From: Candidatus Cloacimonas sp. 4484_140
Lineage (GTDB): Bacteria > Cloacimonadota > Cloacimonadia > JGIOTU-2
Direction of reading: 5' to 3'
DNA: 14,073 nucleotides
NCBI GenBank assembly: GCA_002049945.1
Contig: MVCT01000057.1
Span: 1 to 14,073 of the forward strand
Positions 1 to 6,715 of this stretch are shown in pieces (position 1 is the stretch's first letter; every line of letters starts with the position of its first letter). The translations under genes were made by a program, and so were the position numbers. Below the pieces are notes generated by a model. It was given only the letters and a program-made list of their open reading frames with translations. It was not told the DNA's origin and did not search any database.

Positions 1-237
1 CGGAAAGACAGGTCTGGTAAGTGCAATCACACAGGCAATAAATATTAAAAGATGAAAAATGTATCGGAGATAATAGAGTATATGCGTTCTGCTTGAGACG
101 AAAGGATTTAAAAGCTGTATGTTCGAATAGAGAACAGTCGGTTTCTTCCTACTTTTAATAAAAATTTCATAAATTACCAGAAGAGGTATCAGAAGCAGCA
201 GCCAGAAAAAGGCAGGTTTAAGAAATTCAATCCTCAT
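1..237 (-). CDS. batA: BatA-type aerotolerance protein, N-terminal fragment (runs off the left edge)
   Basis: These are the first 79 codons of a gene that continues beyond position 1. The protein begins MRIEFLKPAFFWLLLLIPLL, an N-terminal membrane segment, then a short basic stretch (KSRKKPT), a VLYSN segment and a second hydrophobic helix (about residues 58-73, IFHLLIFIACVIALTRP). This layout is typical of the N-terminal BatA domain, in which two membrane helices precede a periplasmic VWA domain; the VWA domain itself lies outside the window. The ATG at 237 overlaps the 3' end of the upstream gene by 11 nt, as expected for translational coupling in a moxR-bat operon. The family is inferred from the N-terminus and from gene order. 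Confidence 0.8.
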   Translation of the reverse strand, partial: MRIEFLKPAFFWLLLLIPLLVIYEIFIKSRKKPTVLYSNIQLLNPFVSSRTHILYYLRYIFHLLIFIACVIALTRPVFP

Positions 238-1150
238 TTTTTTCCTCTTCGATCTCTTGCTCTTTTGTCATATAAATAACATCTATAAGCTCATTCAGAA
301 TTTGCTCTGCATCTTTAATTGGAGGAATATATTTTGCGAACTTCACCCTGTCACATTCCTGAAGAATTGTATTGGTTTCAACTCGTTTTTCAGCATTCAT
401 ATCTTTTAACGCCTGCCGTATCTCAAAGCCAGTCATCTCAAGGAAGGGTTTATGATACCTATTTTCAAGATACTCTCTGCATATCCACGAAACCTCAACA
501 TAGTAGCGTTTTATATCCCCTTTTTTAATGTAATCCTGCAACTTTAACTGCTCGATCTTTTTCAGAGCGATCACATGGGCTGGAAGAATTTTCTTTTTCT
601 TTTCTGGAATAAGCGCTAATCCCTTTTTGCTTCGTGTGATAAGGATTATGACAAAAATTATTATCGTAATAATTAATAGCGGAAGTGCAATATCCCAGAA
701 ACCAAGATAAAGTGAAACAGGTGGTTTAATATCTTTCAATGCAACGCTGTCTGCAGGTAAAATCGAGTGAACCATCACTTGAATTGAATCGGAATACACG
801 CCCACAGAGTCCTCAGATGATGCAATGACAAATTCCTGTGGAGGTATAGTTTGCATGCCTGTGTCGAAAAATGCCGACGTGAAGCGGAAATCAGTTTTTG
901 ATCCATCATCAATCGGCTTAATATCAGTTGAGTACGAGAGGATCACAAATATCTCTGAAGGTTTCTGTTGAACATAATGAACACTGCTTTCCTTTTCATG
1001 GGTAACGGACACATCAAAATAAATCCTATCCCCTACCTGAAGGTTTTCAAGATCGGTTTTTATGGTATCAATTTTTGTATAGACAGTAAAACCAAAGGCA
1101 AAACTATTTAACAAGAGCGCTAATCCAACAAGTACTGCTATTTTCTTCAT
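227..1150 (-). CDS. Membrane-anchored periplasmic protein, DUF4381/BatD C-terminus-like, of the MoxR-Bat cluster
   Basis: The 307-residue protein starts with a Sec signal (MKKIAVLVGLALLLNSFAFG, residues 1-20). A beta-rich periplasmic part of about 130 residues follows, then one transmembrane helix (about 153-173, rich in I/V/L), then a basic and helical cytoplasmic tail. The tail carries GDIKRYYVEVSWICREYLENR-type text (about 211-231), FLEMTGFEI (236-244) and VKFAKYIPP (269-277). That pattern is usual in DUF4381 and in the C-terminal part of BatD proteins. It sits between the DUF58 gene (4-nt ATGA overlap) and batA (11-nt overlap), so it is almost certainly co-translated with them. It probably helps assemble the envelope complex served by MoxR; the molecular role of this family is not established. 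Confidence 0.75.
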   Translation of the reverse strand: MKKIAVLVGLALLLNSFAFGFTVYTKIDTIKTDLENLQVGDRIYFDVSVTHEKESSVHYVQQKPSEIFVILSYSTDIKPIDDGSKTDFRFTSAFFDTGMQTIPPQEFVIASSEDSVGVYSDSIQVMVHSILPADSVALKDIKPPVSLYLGFWDIALPLLIITIIIFVIILITRSKKGLALIPEKKKKILPAHVIALKKIEQLKLQDYIKKGDIKRYYVEVSWICREYLENRYHKPFLEMTGFEIRQALKDMNAEKRVETNTILQECDRVKFAKYIPPIKDAEQILNELIDVIYMTKEQEIEEEKNED

Positions 1151-2025
1151 CGATACCTTTTTGCTCTCGCTTTGAAAAATTTCACAATATCTTCAATATA
1201 ATCCGTATCTGTCCGGATGTCTATCAGGTCGATCTTTAGCTTTTTAAGAAGTTGCGGGAAGGACTGGATGGTTTGATCAATATGCTCTTCGTATCTCTTT
1301 CGAAGCTGAGTGTCATTTGCGTTAATGATCACTTCTTTGCCTGTTTCTGCATCCTGGAAAGTGATGAATCCCACTTCAGGAAGGGTGTATTCCTTCGGAT
1401 CAAGAATGCGGATAGCAACCACGTCATGCTTTTGTGCAACTATCTGCAAGGTCTTTTGATAATCTGTATCGAAAAAATCTGAAATGAGAAAAATAATACT
1501 GCGTTTCTTGGACATTTTATAGTAATATTCGAGCGCATTTTCCAAGCTTGTTTTCTGATGAACCGGCTTGTAATACAATATTTCACGAACAATTCTCAAG
1601 ACTGAGTTCTTTCCCTTTTTTGGAAGGATGTATTTTTCAACTTCATCGGAGAAGAGGAGCAATCCAACTTTATCATTATTTTTTGTTGCTGAAAATGCAA
1701 GAATAGCGCCTACTTCCGCAGCGATTTCCCTTTTCAGTTTGTGGAATGTGCCAAAGGAGCCAGACCTGCTCACATCTATCATAAGCATAACAGTCAGTTC
1801 GCGGGTTTCCTCGAATTTCTTTATATATGGATGTCCCATTCGTGCAGACACATTCCAGTCAATGAGCTTTACATTATCTCCCGGCTGGTATGCCCGCACC
1901 TCGGAAAACTCGAGTCCCTGTCCTTTGAATACGCTGTGATACTCACCCGAAAACATGTCATTGACAATGCTTCTCGTAGATATTTCGATGCGTTTTATCT
2001 GCTGTAGAATCTCTTTTGGGATCAT
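1147..2025 (-). CDS. DUF58 family protein (VWA-like partner of MoxR)
   Basis: The 292-residue protein carries the DUF58 signature GQGLEFSEVRAYQPGD (35-50), followed by KLIDWNVSARMG with the invariant DW. A Rossmann-like VWA core follows, in which LMIDVSRSGS gives a complete MIDAS-type DxSxS (D84, S86, S88). It is cytoplasmic, with no signal peptide or membrane helix. DUF58 proteins are encoded beside MoxR ATPases and are thought to be adaptors or substrates in metal-dependent folding or activation; that is family knowledge. The gene begins 18 nt after the moxR stop without a convincing Shine-Dalgarno sequence, so translation is probably coupled. The ATGA overlap with the next gene supports one operon. 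Confidence 0.9.
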   Translation of the reverse strand: MIPKEILQQIKRIEISTRSIVNDMFSGEYHSVFKGQGLEFSEVRAYQPGDNVKLIDWNVSARMGHPYIKKFEETRELTVMLMIDVSRSGSFGTFHKLKREIAAEVGAILAFSATKNNDKVGLLLFSDEVEKYILPKKGKNSVLRIVREILYYKPVHQKTSLENALEYYYKMSKKRSIIFLISDFFDTDYQKTLQIVAQKHDVVAIRILDPKEYTLPEVGFITFQDAETGKEVIINANDTQLRKRYEEHIDQTIQSFPQLLKKLKIDLIDIRTDTDYIEDIVKFFKARAKRYR

Positions 2026-2043
2026 ATACTGCGAACTTTAGGA

Positions 2044-3027
2044 TTATGGAATTTCAATCTCATCAAAGATTCTATCAACAATATCTTCGGAGGTTACATT
2101 TTCAGCTTCAGCTTCGTAAGTAAGGATAATACGATGACGCAGCACGTCTTTGCCGATCTCTTTAATATCTTCAGGTGAGACATAACCACGCTGATCAAGC
2201 ATTGCATTTGCTTTTGCTGCACGCACAAGATAGATCGAAGCGCGTGGTGATGCGCCGTATTCTATGAATTCGCTGATGTCTTTCAGCCCGTACTCTTCGG
2301 GAGAACGTGTTGCAAACACAATATTCAACACGTATTCTTTGATCTTCTCATCAACATAGATATCATTCACTAATGCCCGTGTATTAAGTACATCTTTTGG
2401 CTTGATAATCTTTTTGACCTTGATCGGCTTATTGTCGGACATTCTGTTGATGATCTCGCGCTCCTCTTCCTTTTTAGGATAGGTTACCTTCAATTTCAGC
2501 ATAAACCTATCTACTTGTGCTTCCGGCAAAGGATAAGTTCCTTCCTGCTCAATAGGATTCTGCGTGGCAAGAACGAGGAATGGCTCTTCCAGTTCATAGG
2601 ATTTTTCCCCTATTGTTACCTGGCGTTCCTGCATAGCTTCCAGAAGTGCACTTTGCACCTTTGCAGGAGCTCGGTTTATTTCATCAGCAAGAATGATATT
2701 CGAAAAAATGGGACCTTTTTTCGGTGTGAATGTACCCTCTTTCTGATTAAAGATAAGCGTTCCGATAAGGTCCGCAGGAAGAAGATCGGGAGTGAATTGA
2801 ATTCGATTGAAATCAACACTTATCACATCTGCAAGTGTACTCACAGCAAGTGTCTTTGCAAGTCCAGGAACACCTTCGAGCAGTACATGCCCGTCTGCAA
2901 ATAGCCCGATCAGTAGCCGTTGTATCATGTATTCCTGCCCAACAATTACCTTTCCTATCTCATTGAAAATGGACTGAATAAATTCTGTTTTCTCAATAAC
3001 TTTTTGATTGATCTCTTGTATATTCAT
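2044..3027 (-). CDS. moxR: MoxR family AAA+ ATPase
   Basis: The 327-residue protein has all MoxR landmarks: Walker A GVPGLAKT (52-59, the MoxR variant of GxxGxGKT), Walker B IILADE followed by INRAPAKVQSALLEAM (111-132), sensor 1 ATQNP (154-158), the arginine-finger segment EAQVDRF (169-175) and a GASPRAS sensor 2 region near residue 265. MoxR ATPases act as chaperones that mature or regulate protein complexes, usually with DUF58 and VWA proteins encoded next to them, as here. TGGAG lies at a proper distance before the ATG. It starts 21 nt after the preceding Bpu10I-like gene, so the whole run from glyA down to batA may be one transcript. Confidence 0.95.
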   Translation of the reverse strand: MNIQEINQKVIEKTEFIQSIFNEIGKVIVGQEYMIQRLLIGLFADGHVLLEGVPGLAKTLAVSTLADVISVDFNRIQFTPDLLPADLIGTLIFNQKEGTFTPKKGPIFSNIILADEINRAPAKVQSALLEAMQERQVTIGEKSYELEEPFLVLATQNPIEQEGTYPLPEAQVDRFMLKLKVTYPKKEEEREIINRMSDNKPIKVKKIIKPKDVLNTRALVNDIYVDEKIKEYVLNIVFATRSPEEYGLKDISEFIEYGASPRASIYLVRAAKANAMLDQRGYVSPEDIKEIGKDVLRHRIILTYEAEAENVTSEDIVDRIFDEIEIP

Positions 3028-3048
3028 TATGACTCCATATAGTTTCGA

Positions 3049-3873
3049 TTAATCGGCTAATACACCTTTTCTTATTTTCTTGAGAATATCCTCACGCTGC
3101 TGGTACAGATGAGTTTGAATCTTGTGAAGAAATGCCTCGAGCACGTCGCAGGAAATATTTCTTCTTTTCATGCGTGTTGTCTGCTGTTGCAATATGTAAA
3201 TACCATCTATATTGGAACTTGAAACATCCACCCGAAAGTCGTTATGCACAACTTCACAAATAATAAAGCTCAGGCATTTAGGATAAAGAGATTTCAATCT
3301 TCTAACCTGATTCTGGTAAGAAAGAACAAACCAATCATCAAGTACCATGGCAGTTTCTACGATAATAATGGGAAGCATCATTTCAAGTTCTATATAACTT
3401 TTTCTTCCAAGAATGCGATATTTTATCTGCAAATTTTTTCCAACTACCATCCGCATTTTCTGATTTGAAAAAGAAAGTAATCTCTCTTTTTTTATATTTT
3501 CCAGTTTATCGTACTCGAATTTCAAATTCAAAGGAACATCAGCACGACCGTAATGAAGATCCAGTTCTTCAATTATCTTCAAGTCTTTCATAACATAGTA
3601 TATAAATTCTGAAAAAGCAGTTTCGAACAATTTCCTTTGCTTGAGAAAAGTATTCTCTTCTCTGAATTTTCTAGTGAACAGAAAATTGCGATATTCCGAA
3701 TACAGATGTATCTTCTTTCTCAGATCCTCACGACTGTTCGAAGTTATCTCAAGATTAGCTGCCTTCCATTTTTTATATTGAAGAGTAATTTCGTTCAGAT
3801 ACATCTTTCTTAATGCATCTTTATCAGTATCCAGCAATTCGGTAATAGTATCACCGTGTCTGAAAGTATTCAT
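3049..3873 (-). CDS. Bpu10I-endonuclease-like protein, catalytic lysine apparently lost
   Basis: This 274-residue soluble protein has no signal peptide or membrane helix. Compared from memory with Bpu10I-family type II restriction enzymes (a PD-(D/E)XK fold), three parts look alike: a helical N-terminus with NSREDLRKKIHLYSEYRNF (46-64) and FSEFIYYVMKDL (87-98); a core strand before IIIVETAMVLDD (169-180); and SSNIDGIYILQQQ (219-231). In that family the core strand usually reads IECKTYLDKT. Here it reads VETAMVLDDW, keeping the glutamate (E173) and LD but with alanine at the catalytic lysine position (A175) and aspartate at the second lysine (D180). No methyltransferase gene is nearby. The gene follows glyA by 11 nt and precedes moxR by 21 nt, with AGAAGG as ribosome site, so it looks maintained rather than decayed. 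A non-nuclease role or a wrong family call are both possible. Confidence 0.5.
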   Translation of the reverse strand: MNTFRHGDTITELLDTDKDALRKMYLNEITLQYKKWKAANLEITSNSREDLRKKIHLYSEYRNFLFTRKFREENTFLKQRKLFETAFSEFIYYVMKDLKIIEELDLHYGRADVPLNLKFEYDKLENIKKERLLSFSNQKMRMVVGKNLQIKYRILGRKSYIELEMMLPIIIVETAMVLDDWFVLSYQNQVRRLKSLYPKCLSFIICEVVHNDFRVDVSSSNIDGIYILQQQTTRMKRRNISCDVLEAFLHKIQTHLYQQREDILKKIRKGVLAD

Positions 3874-3884
3874 AGAAACCTTCT

Positions 3885-5192
3885 TTATTTTCTCAATTCC
3901 TCAAAGATCTGGAATTGTGCACAGAGTGCCTGTACATCTTCTTTAATTTTTGCTAATTGCTCTTCATTGTCATAGTTATCATAAACTTTTCTGATGAAGT
4001 CTGCCACTATATCCATCTCAATTTCTTTCATTCCTCTCGTAGTTACTACAGGTGTTCCGAGACGAATTCCTGATGCAACAAATGGAGGACGTGTATCAAA
4101 AGGAACAGTATTCTTATTCGCCGTAATGCCTGCGAGATCCAAGGAACTTTCCATCTTTTTGCCTGATGGTCCACCCTCTTCCTCAGAACCGAGATTTAGG
4201 AGCATAAGGTGAGTATCAGTACCTCGAGAGACCAGGTTGAATCCCCTATTCATAAGACCTTTTGCAAGAGCTTGGGCATTTGCAAGAATTTGCTTTTGAT
4301 AAACAATGAAATCATCGGTTAATGCTTCTTTGAATGCGACTGCTTTCGCAGCAATAATATGTTCCAAAGGTCCGCCTTGAATGCCGGGAAACACCCATTT
4401 ATCGAGTTCCTGCGCATATTTTTCTTTACAGAGTATCATACCGCCCCTTGGACCTCGAAGGGTTTTGTGTGTGGTAGTTGTAACGATATCTGCATAAGGA
4501 ACTGGATTGGCATGAAGACCTGTTGCTATCAAACCGGCAATGTGAGCCATATCCACGACAAGAGTTGCTCCGACTTCATCAGCTATCTCTCTGAACTTTT
4601 TGAAATCAATTGATCGAGGATAAGCACTTGCACCGGTCAGGATCATATCCGGTTTGCACTCAAGGGCTTTTTCGCGGATCTCTTCATAATCAAATTGCTC
4701 GGTATCTTTATTCACTCCGTAAGGCACAATATTGAAAAGATTGCCTGAGAAACTAAGCGGATGCCCATGAGTAAGATGCCCGCCGTGTGTAAGCTCCAAA
4801 CTCAGGATCGTATCTCCTGGTTTTATAAGCGTAAAATAGGCAGCCATATTTGCCTGAGAACCCGAGTGTGGCTGCACGTTTGCATGCTGGGCGCCAAAAA
4901 GTTCTTTAGCTCTTTCAATTGCGAGACGCTCTACATCATCAACAAATTCGCACCCACCATAATACCTTCCATACAATCTGTATAACAACTCGCCAGTTTT
5001 ACGGCTGTATCTGTAAGGATATCCTTCTGCATATTTATTCGTCAGGACAGAGCCGGCAGCTTCCATAACTGCTTCAGATACAATATTTTCAGAAGCGATC
5101 AGTTCCAGATTATGATACTGTCTTTCGACTTCATTCATTATTGCTTCATAAATTTCAGGATCAACTTTTTTTATTTTATCATAACTTAACAT
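3885..5192 (-). CDS. glyA: Serine hydroxymethyltransferase
   Basis: This PLP enzyme interconverts serine plus tetrahydrofolate with glycine plus 5,10-methylene-THF and is the main one-carbon source. The 435-residue protein shows LIASENIVSEAV (31-42), the NVQPHSGSQANMA loop (105-117), VVDMAHIAGL (212-221) and the PLP-lysine motif TTTTHKTLRGPRGG (K243). The ATG at 5192 follows CGGAGG at ideal spacing. Unusually, between YAEGYP (54-59) and RYYGG (76-80), where E. coli GlyA has only Gly-Lys, this protein has 16 residues, a net insertion of 14 rich in Tyr/Arg/Leu. Length is therefore above the usual 410-425. The frame is intact and all catalytic motifs are present, so it should be functional. It is the first gene after an 81-nt gap following rpiB and may head the run down to batA. 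Confidence 0.97.
   Translation of the reverse strand: MLSYDKIKKVDPEIYEAIMNEVERQYHNLELIASENIVSEAVMEAAGSVLTNKYAEGYPYRYSRKTGELLYRLYGRYYGGCEFVDDVERLAIERAKELFGAQHANVQPHSGSQANMAAYFTLIKPGDTILSLELTHGGHLTHGHPLSFSGNLFNIVPYGVNKDTEQFDYEEIREKALECKPDMILTGASAYPRSIDFKKFREIADEVGATLVVDMAHIAGLIATGLHANPVPYADIVTTTTHKTLRGPRGGMILCKEKYAQELDKWVFPGIQGGPLEHIIAAKAVAFKEALTDDFIVYQKQILANAQALAKGLMNRGFNLVSRGTDTHLMLLNLGSEEEGGPSGKKMESSLDLAGITANKNTVPFDTRPPFVASGIRLGTPVVTTRGMKEIEMDIVADFIRKVYDNYDNEEQLAKIKEDVQALCAQFQIFEELRK
4968..5015 (-). other. Insertion within glyA (residues 60-75) absent from canonical SHMT
   Basis: These 16 codons read YRYSRKTGELLYRLYG and replace the two residues (Gly-Lys in E. coli) normally found between GYP and RYYGG. 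The frame is preserved. The DNA contains a small AACT-GGCG-AGTT hairpin and two ATACAGAT words, which would fit an inserted palindromic element, but the arms do not extend well. It could equally be an old, lineage-typical loop. The comparison with E. coli is from memory. Confidence 0.6.
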
Positions 5193-5273
5193 TATTCCTC
5201 CGTTATAATGATTTAAGAAAATGGTTTATCGTGTTTAAATTATGTATTTACAAATTAGAGAATTACTAAGAAC

Positions 5274-5711
5274 TTATCGGCGTTCCTCGTATTTTTTTAT
5301 TTTATTTATGCGTCTTTTGTGACGACCACCATCAAATTTTGTTTGCAACCACGTGTCAACTATTTTTTTCGCTTCTTCAAAAGACAAGAACCTTCCGGGA
5401 AGCACGAGCATGTTCGCATCATTATGCTGACGGGATAGTTTTGCAATGATTTCTGATGTGCAAAGTGCTGCTCTAATGCCCTTTACTTTATTTGTAACGA
5501 TGCTCATACCAATGCCTGATCCGCAAATAGCAATTCCACAATCGCATTCCCCTTTTGCTACTGCTTCTGCTGCGGCAAAACCGATATCCGGGTAATCCAT
5601 TGATTGAGGAGAGTCTGTTCCGAAATCAACCACCTCGAAATCGCTAAGATAGGATATCAACTCTTGCTTCAATTTATAGCCTGCGTGGTCGGAAGCCAGT
5701 GCGATTCTCAT
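5274..5711 (-). CDS. rpiB: Ribose-5-phosphate isomerase B (RpiB/LacAB family)
   Basis: RpiB interconverts ribose 5-phosphate and ribulose 5-phosphate in the non-oxidative pentose phosphate pathway. The 145-residue protein has the family motifs: SDHAGYKLK (7-15; D8 and H9 at the active site), GTDSPQSMDYPD (31-42), CGSGIGMSI with the catalytic base Cys63, and NKVKGIRAALC (74-84) followed by RQHNDANML (94-102), whose His and Arg bind phosphate. The usual CGTGIG has Ser for Thr at position 65, a conservative change. The C-terminus is a basic tail (RHKRRINKIKKYEERR). Its ATG overlaps the ptb stop as ATGA, so the two are co-translated. There is no clear terminator downstream before glyA. Confidence 0.93.
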   Translation of the reverse strand: MRIALASDHAGYKLKQELISYLSDFEVVDFGTDSPQSMDYPDIGFAAAEAVAKGECDCGIAICGSGIGMSIVTNKVKGIRAALCTSEIIAKLSRQHNDANMLVLPGRFLSFEEAKKIVDTWLQTKFDGGRHKRRINKIKKYEERR

Positions 5712-6652
5712 CGAATTTTCTCTATTTCAATATTATTCATTAACTCGGCATCTGCTCTAAGGCAGGCAAAGGCAATAGAATACAACTTATTGCTCATCGA
5801 GTCGCTGCGGGATGAAAGTGTAGTAGGAATTTTAGTTCCCACGATCGCTGTAGCCATCTGCGCATGAGCAAAATGGGTGAGTGATTTATAAAAAACGTTT
5901 GCCGCTTCCAGGAATGGGAAAACCAAACAATCAGCATTTCCCTGTACACAGCTGGAAACACCTTTGTACCGCAAACTTTCCGGATCGATTGAAAGGTCGA
6001 TGGAAAGCGGGCCATCCACATCGGCATTTTTAATCTGCTGGCGATCTGCCATCTTGGATATAAAAGCGGCATCGATAGCGGTAGGAATTTTGGGATTGAG
6101 TTTTTCCGAGAAGGAAATGACAGAAACCTTGGGTCGTTTCACACCGATTTTACGGGCGGTTTCGATAACGTAATTGGTCATGGCAATTTTTTGATCGATA
6201 TTGGGGCGGGGTATAAAAGCGGCATCTGCGAAGATGAGCAGTTTGTGGTAGTTCGGAATTTCTGCGATGGAAACTGAAGTGAGTGTGGCATCCGGGATCA
6301 TCAGTCCATATTCCCTATCCAGCATGCACTTCAGAAATTTATCTGACGAGATCAATCCCTTCATCATAACATCACCATCACCTTCACTTAAAAGCTGCAT
6401 CGTCGTGTGACCGGCCTCCATTTCATCCGGTTCATGCACGATGGTGAAGATGCTGGAATCGATATCGTGATCTGCACAGATTTTTTTTATCACTTTTTTA
6501 TCACCGACCAGGGTGAATTCTGCAAATTCCAAATCTATCGCACGCTTGGTTGCCAGGATGGTTGTTTCGTCCTGAGCATAGGCGACTACGACTTTTTTCT
6601 TGGGTATTTTTTGTGCAAGTTCGATCAATTTCGATAATTTTTGTATCGCCAT
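5708..6652 (-). CDS. ptb: Phosphate butyryltransferase / phosphate acetyltransferase family
   Basis: Enzymes of this family exchange CoA and phosphate on short acyl groups (acyl-CoA plus Pi to acyl-phosphate plus CoA), the step before substrate-level ATP formation. The 314-residue length is that of Ptb rather than long Pta. Supporting text is MMKGLISSDKFLK (96-108), PDATLTSVSI (120-129), LIFADAAFIPRPN (139-151), DVDGPLSIDLSID (211-223) and a C-terminal SRSDS (281-285) that fits the conserved phosphate/CoA-binding region. The preferred acyl chain cannot be read from sequence. No butyrate or acetate kinase is adjacent. The ribosome site is ATGGAG before the ATG. The next gene upstream is an acyl-CoA synthetase, suggesting acyl-CoA/acyl-phosphate turnover, for example during amino-acid fermentation. 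Confidence 0.88.
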   Translation of the reverse strand: MAIQKLSKLIELAQKIPKKKVVVAYAQDETTILATKRAIDLEFAEFTLVGDKKVIKKICADHDIDSSIFTIVHEPDEMEAGHTTMQLLSEGDGDVMMKGLISSDKFLKCMLDREYGLMIPDATLTSVSIAEIPNYHKLLIFADAAFIPRPNIDQKIAMTNYVIETARKIGVKRPKVSVISFSEKLNPKIPTAIDAAFISKMADRQQIKNADVDGPLSIDLSIDPESLRYKGVSSCVQGNADCLVFPFLEAANVFYKSLTHFAHAQMATAIVGTKIPTTLSSRSDSMSNKLYSIAFACLRADAELMNNIEIEKIR

Positions 6653-6696
6653 TTTTCTCCATGATATTTTTTTTGCGAAAAAAAAGAAGAAATAAT

Positions 6697-6711
6697 CGTG
6701 TCAAGAAAATG
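6697..6711 (-). promoter_or_regulatory. Putative promoter -35 element (CATTTTCTTGACACG) upstream of ptb
   Basis: Read on the minus strand, this 15-mer contains a perfect TTGACA (6704-6699) about 46 nt before the ptb start. The identical 15-mer occurs at 9995-9981 upstream of the other acyl-CoA gene block. No good -10 hexamer is seen 16-18 nt later, where the sequence is T-rich, so the element is supported mainly by repetition and position. Confidence 0.5.
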
Positions 6712-6715
6712 AATA

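Noticed and set aside
2515..2904. 129-codon plus-strand open frame
   Set aside because: It is antisense to the Walker B and sensor regions of moxR, and its composition (Cys/Phe/Arg-rich) is typical of a reverse-frame shadow.
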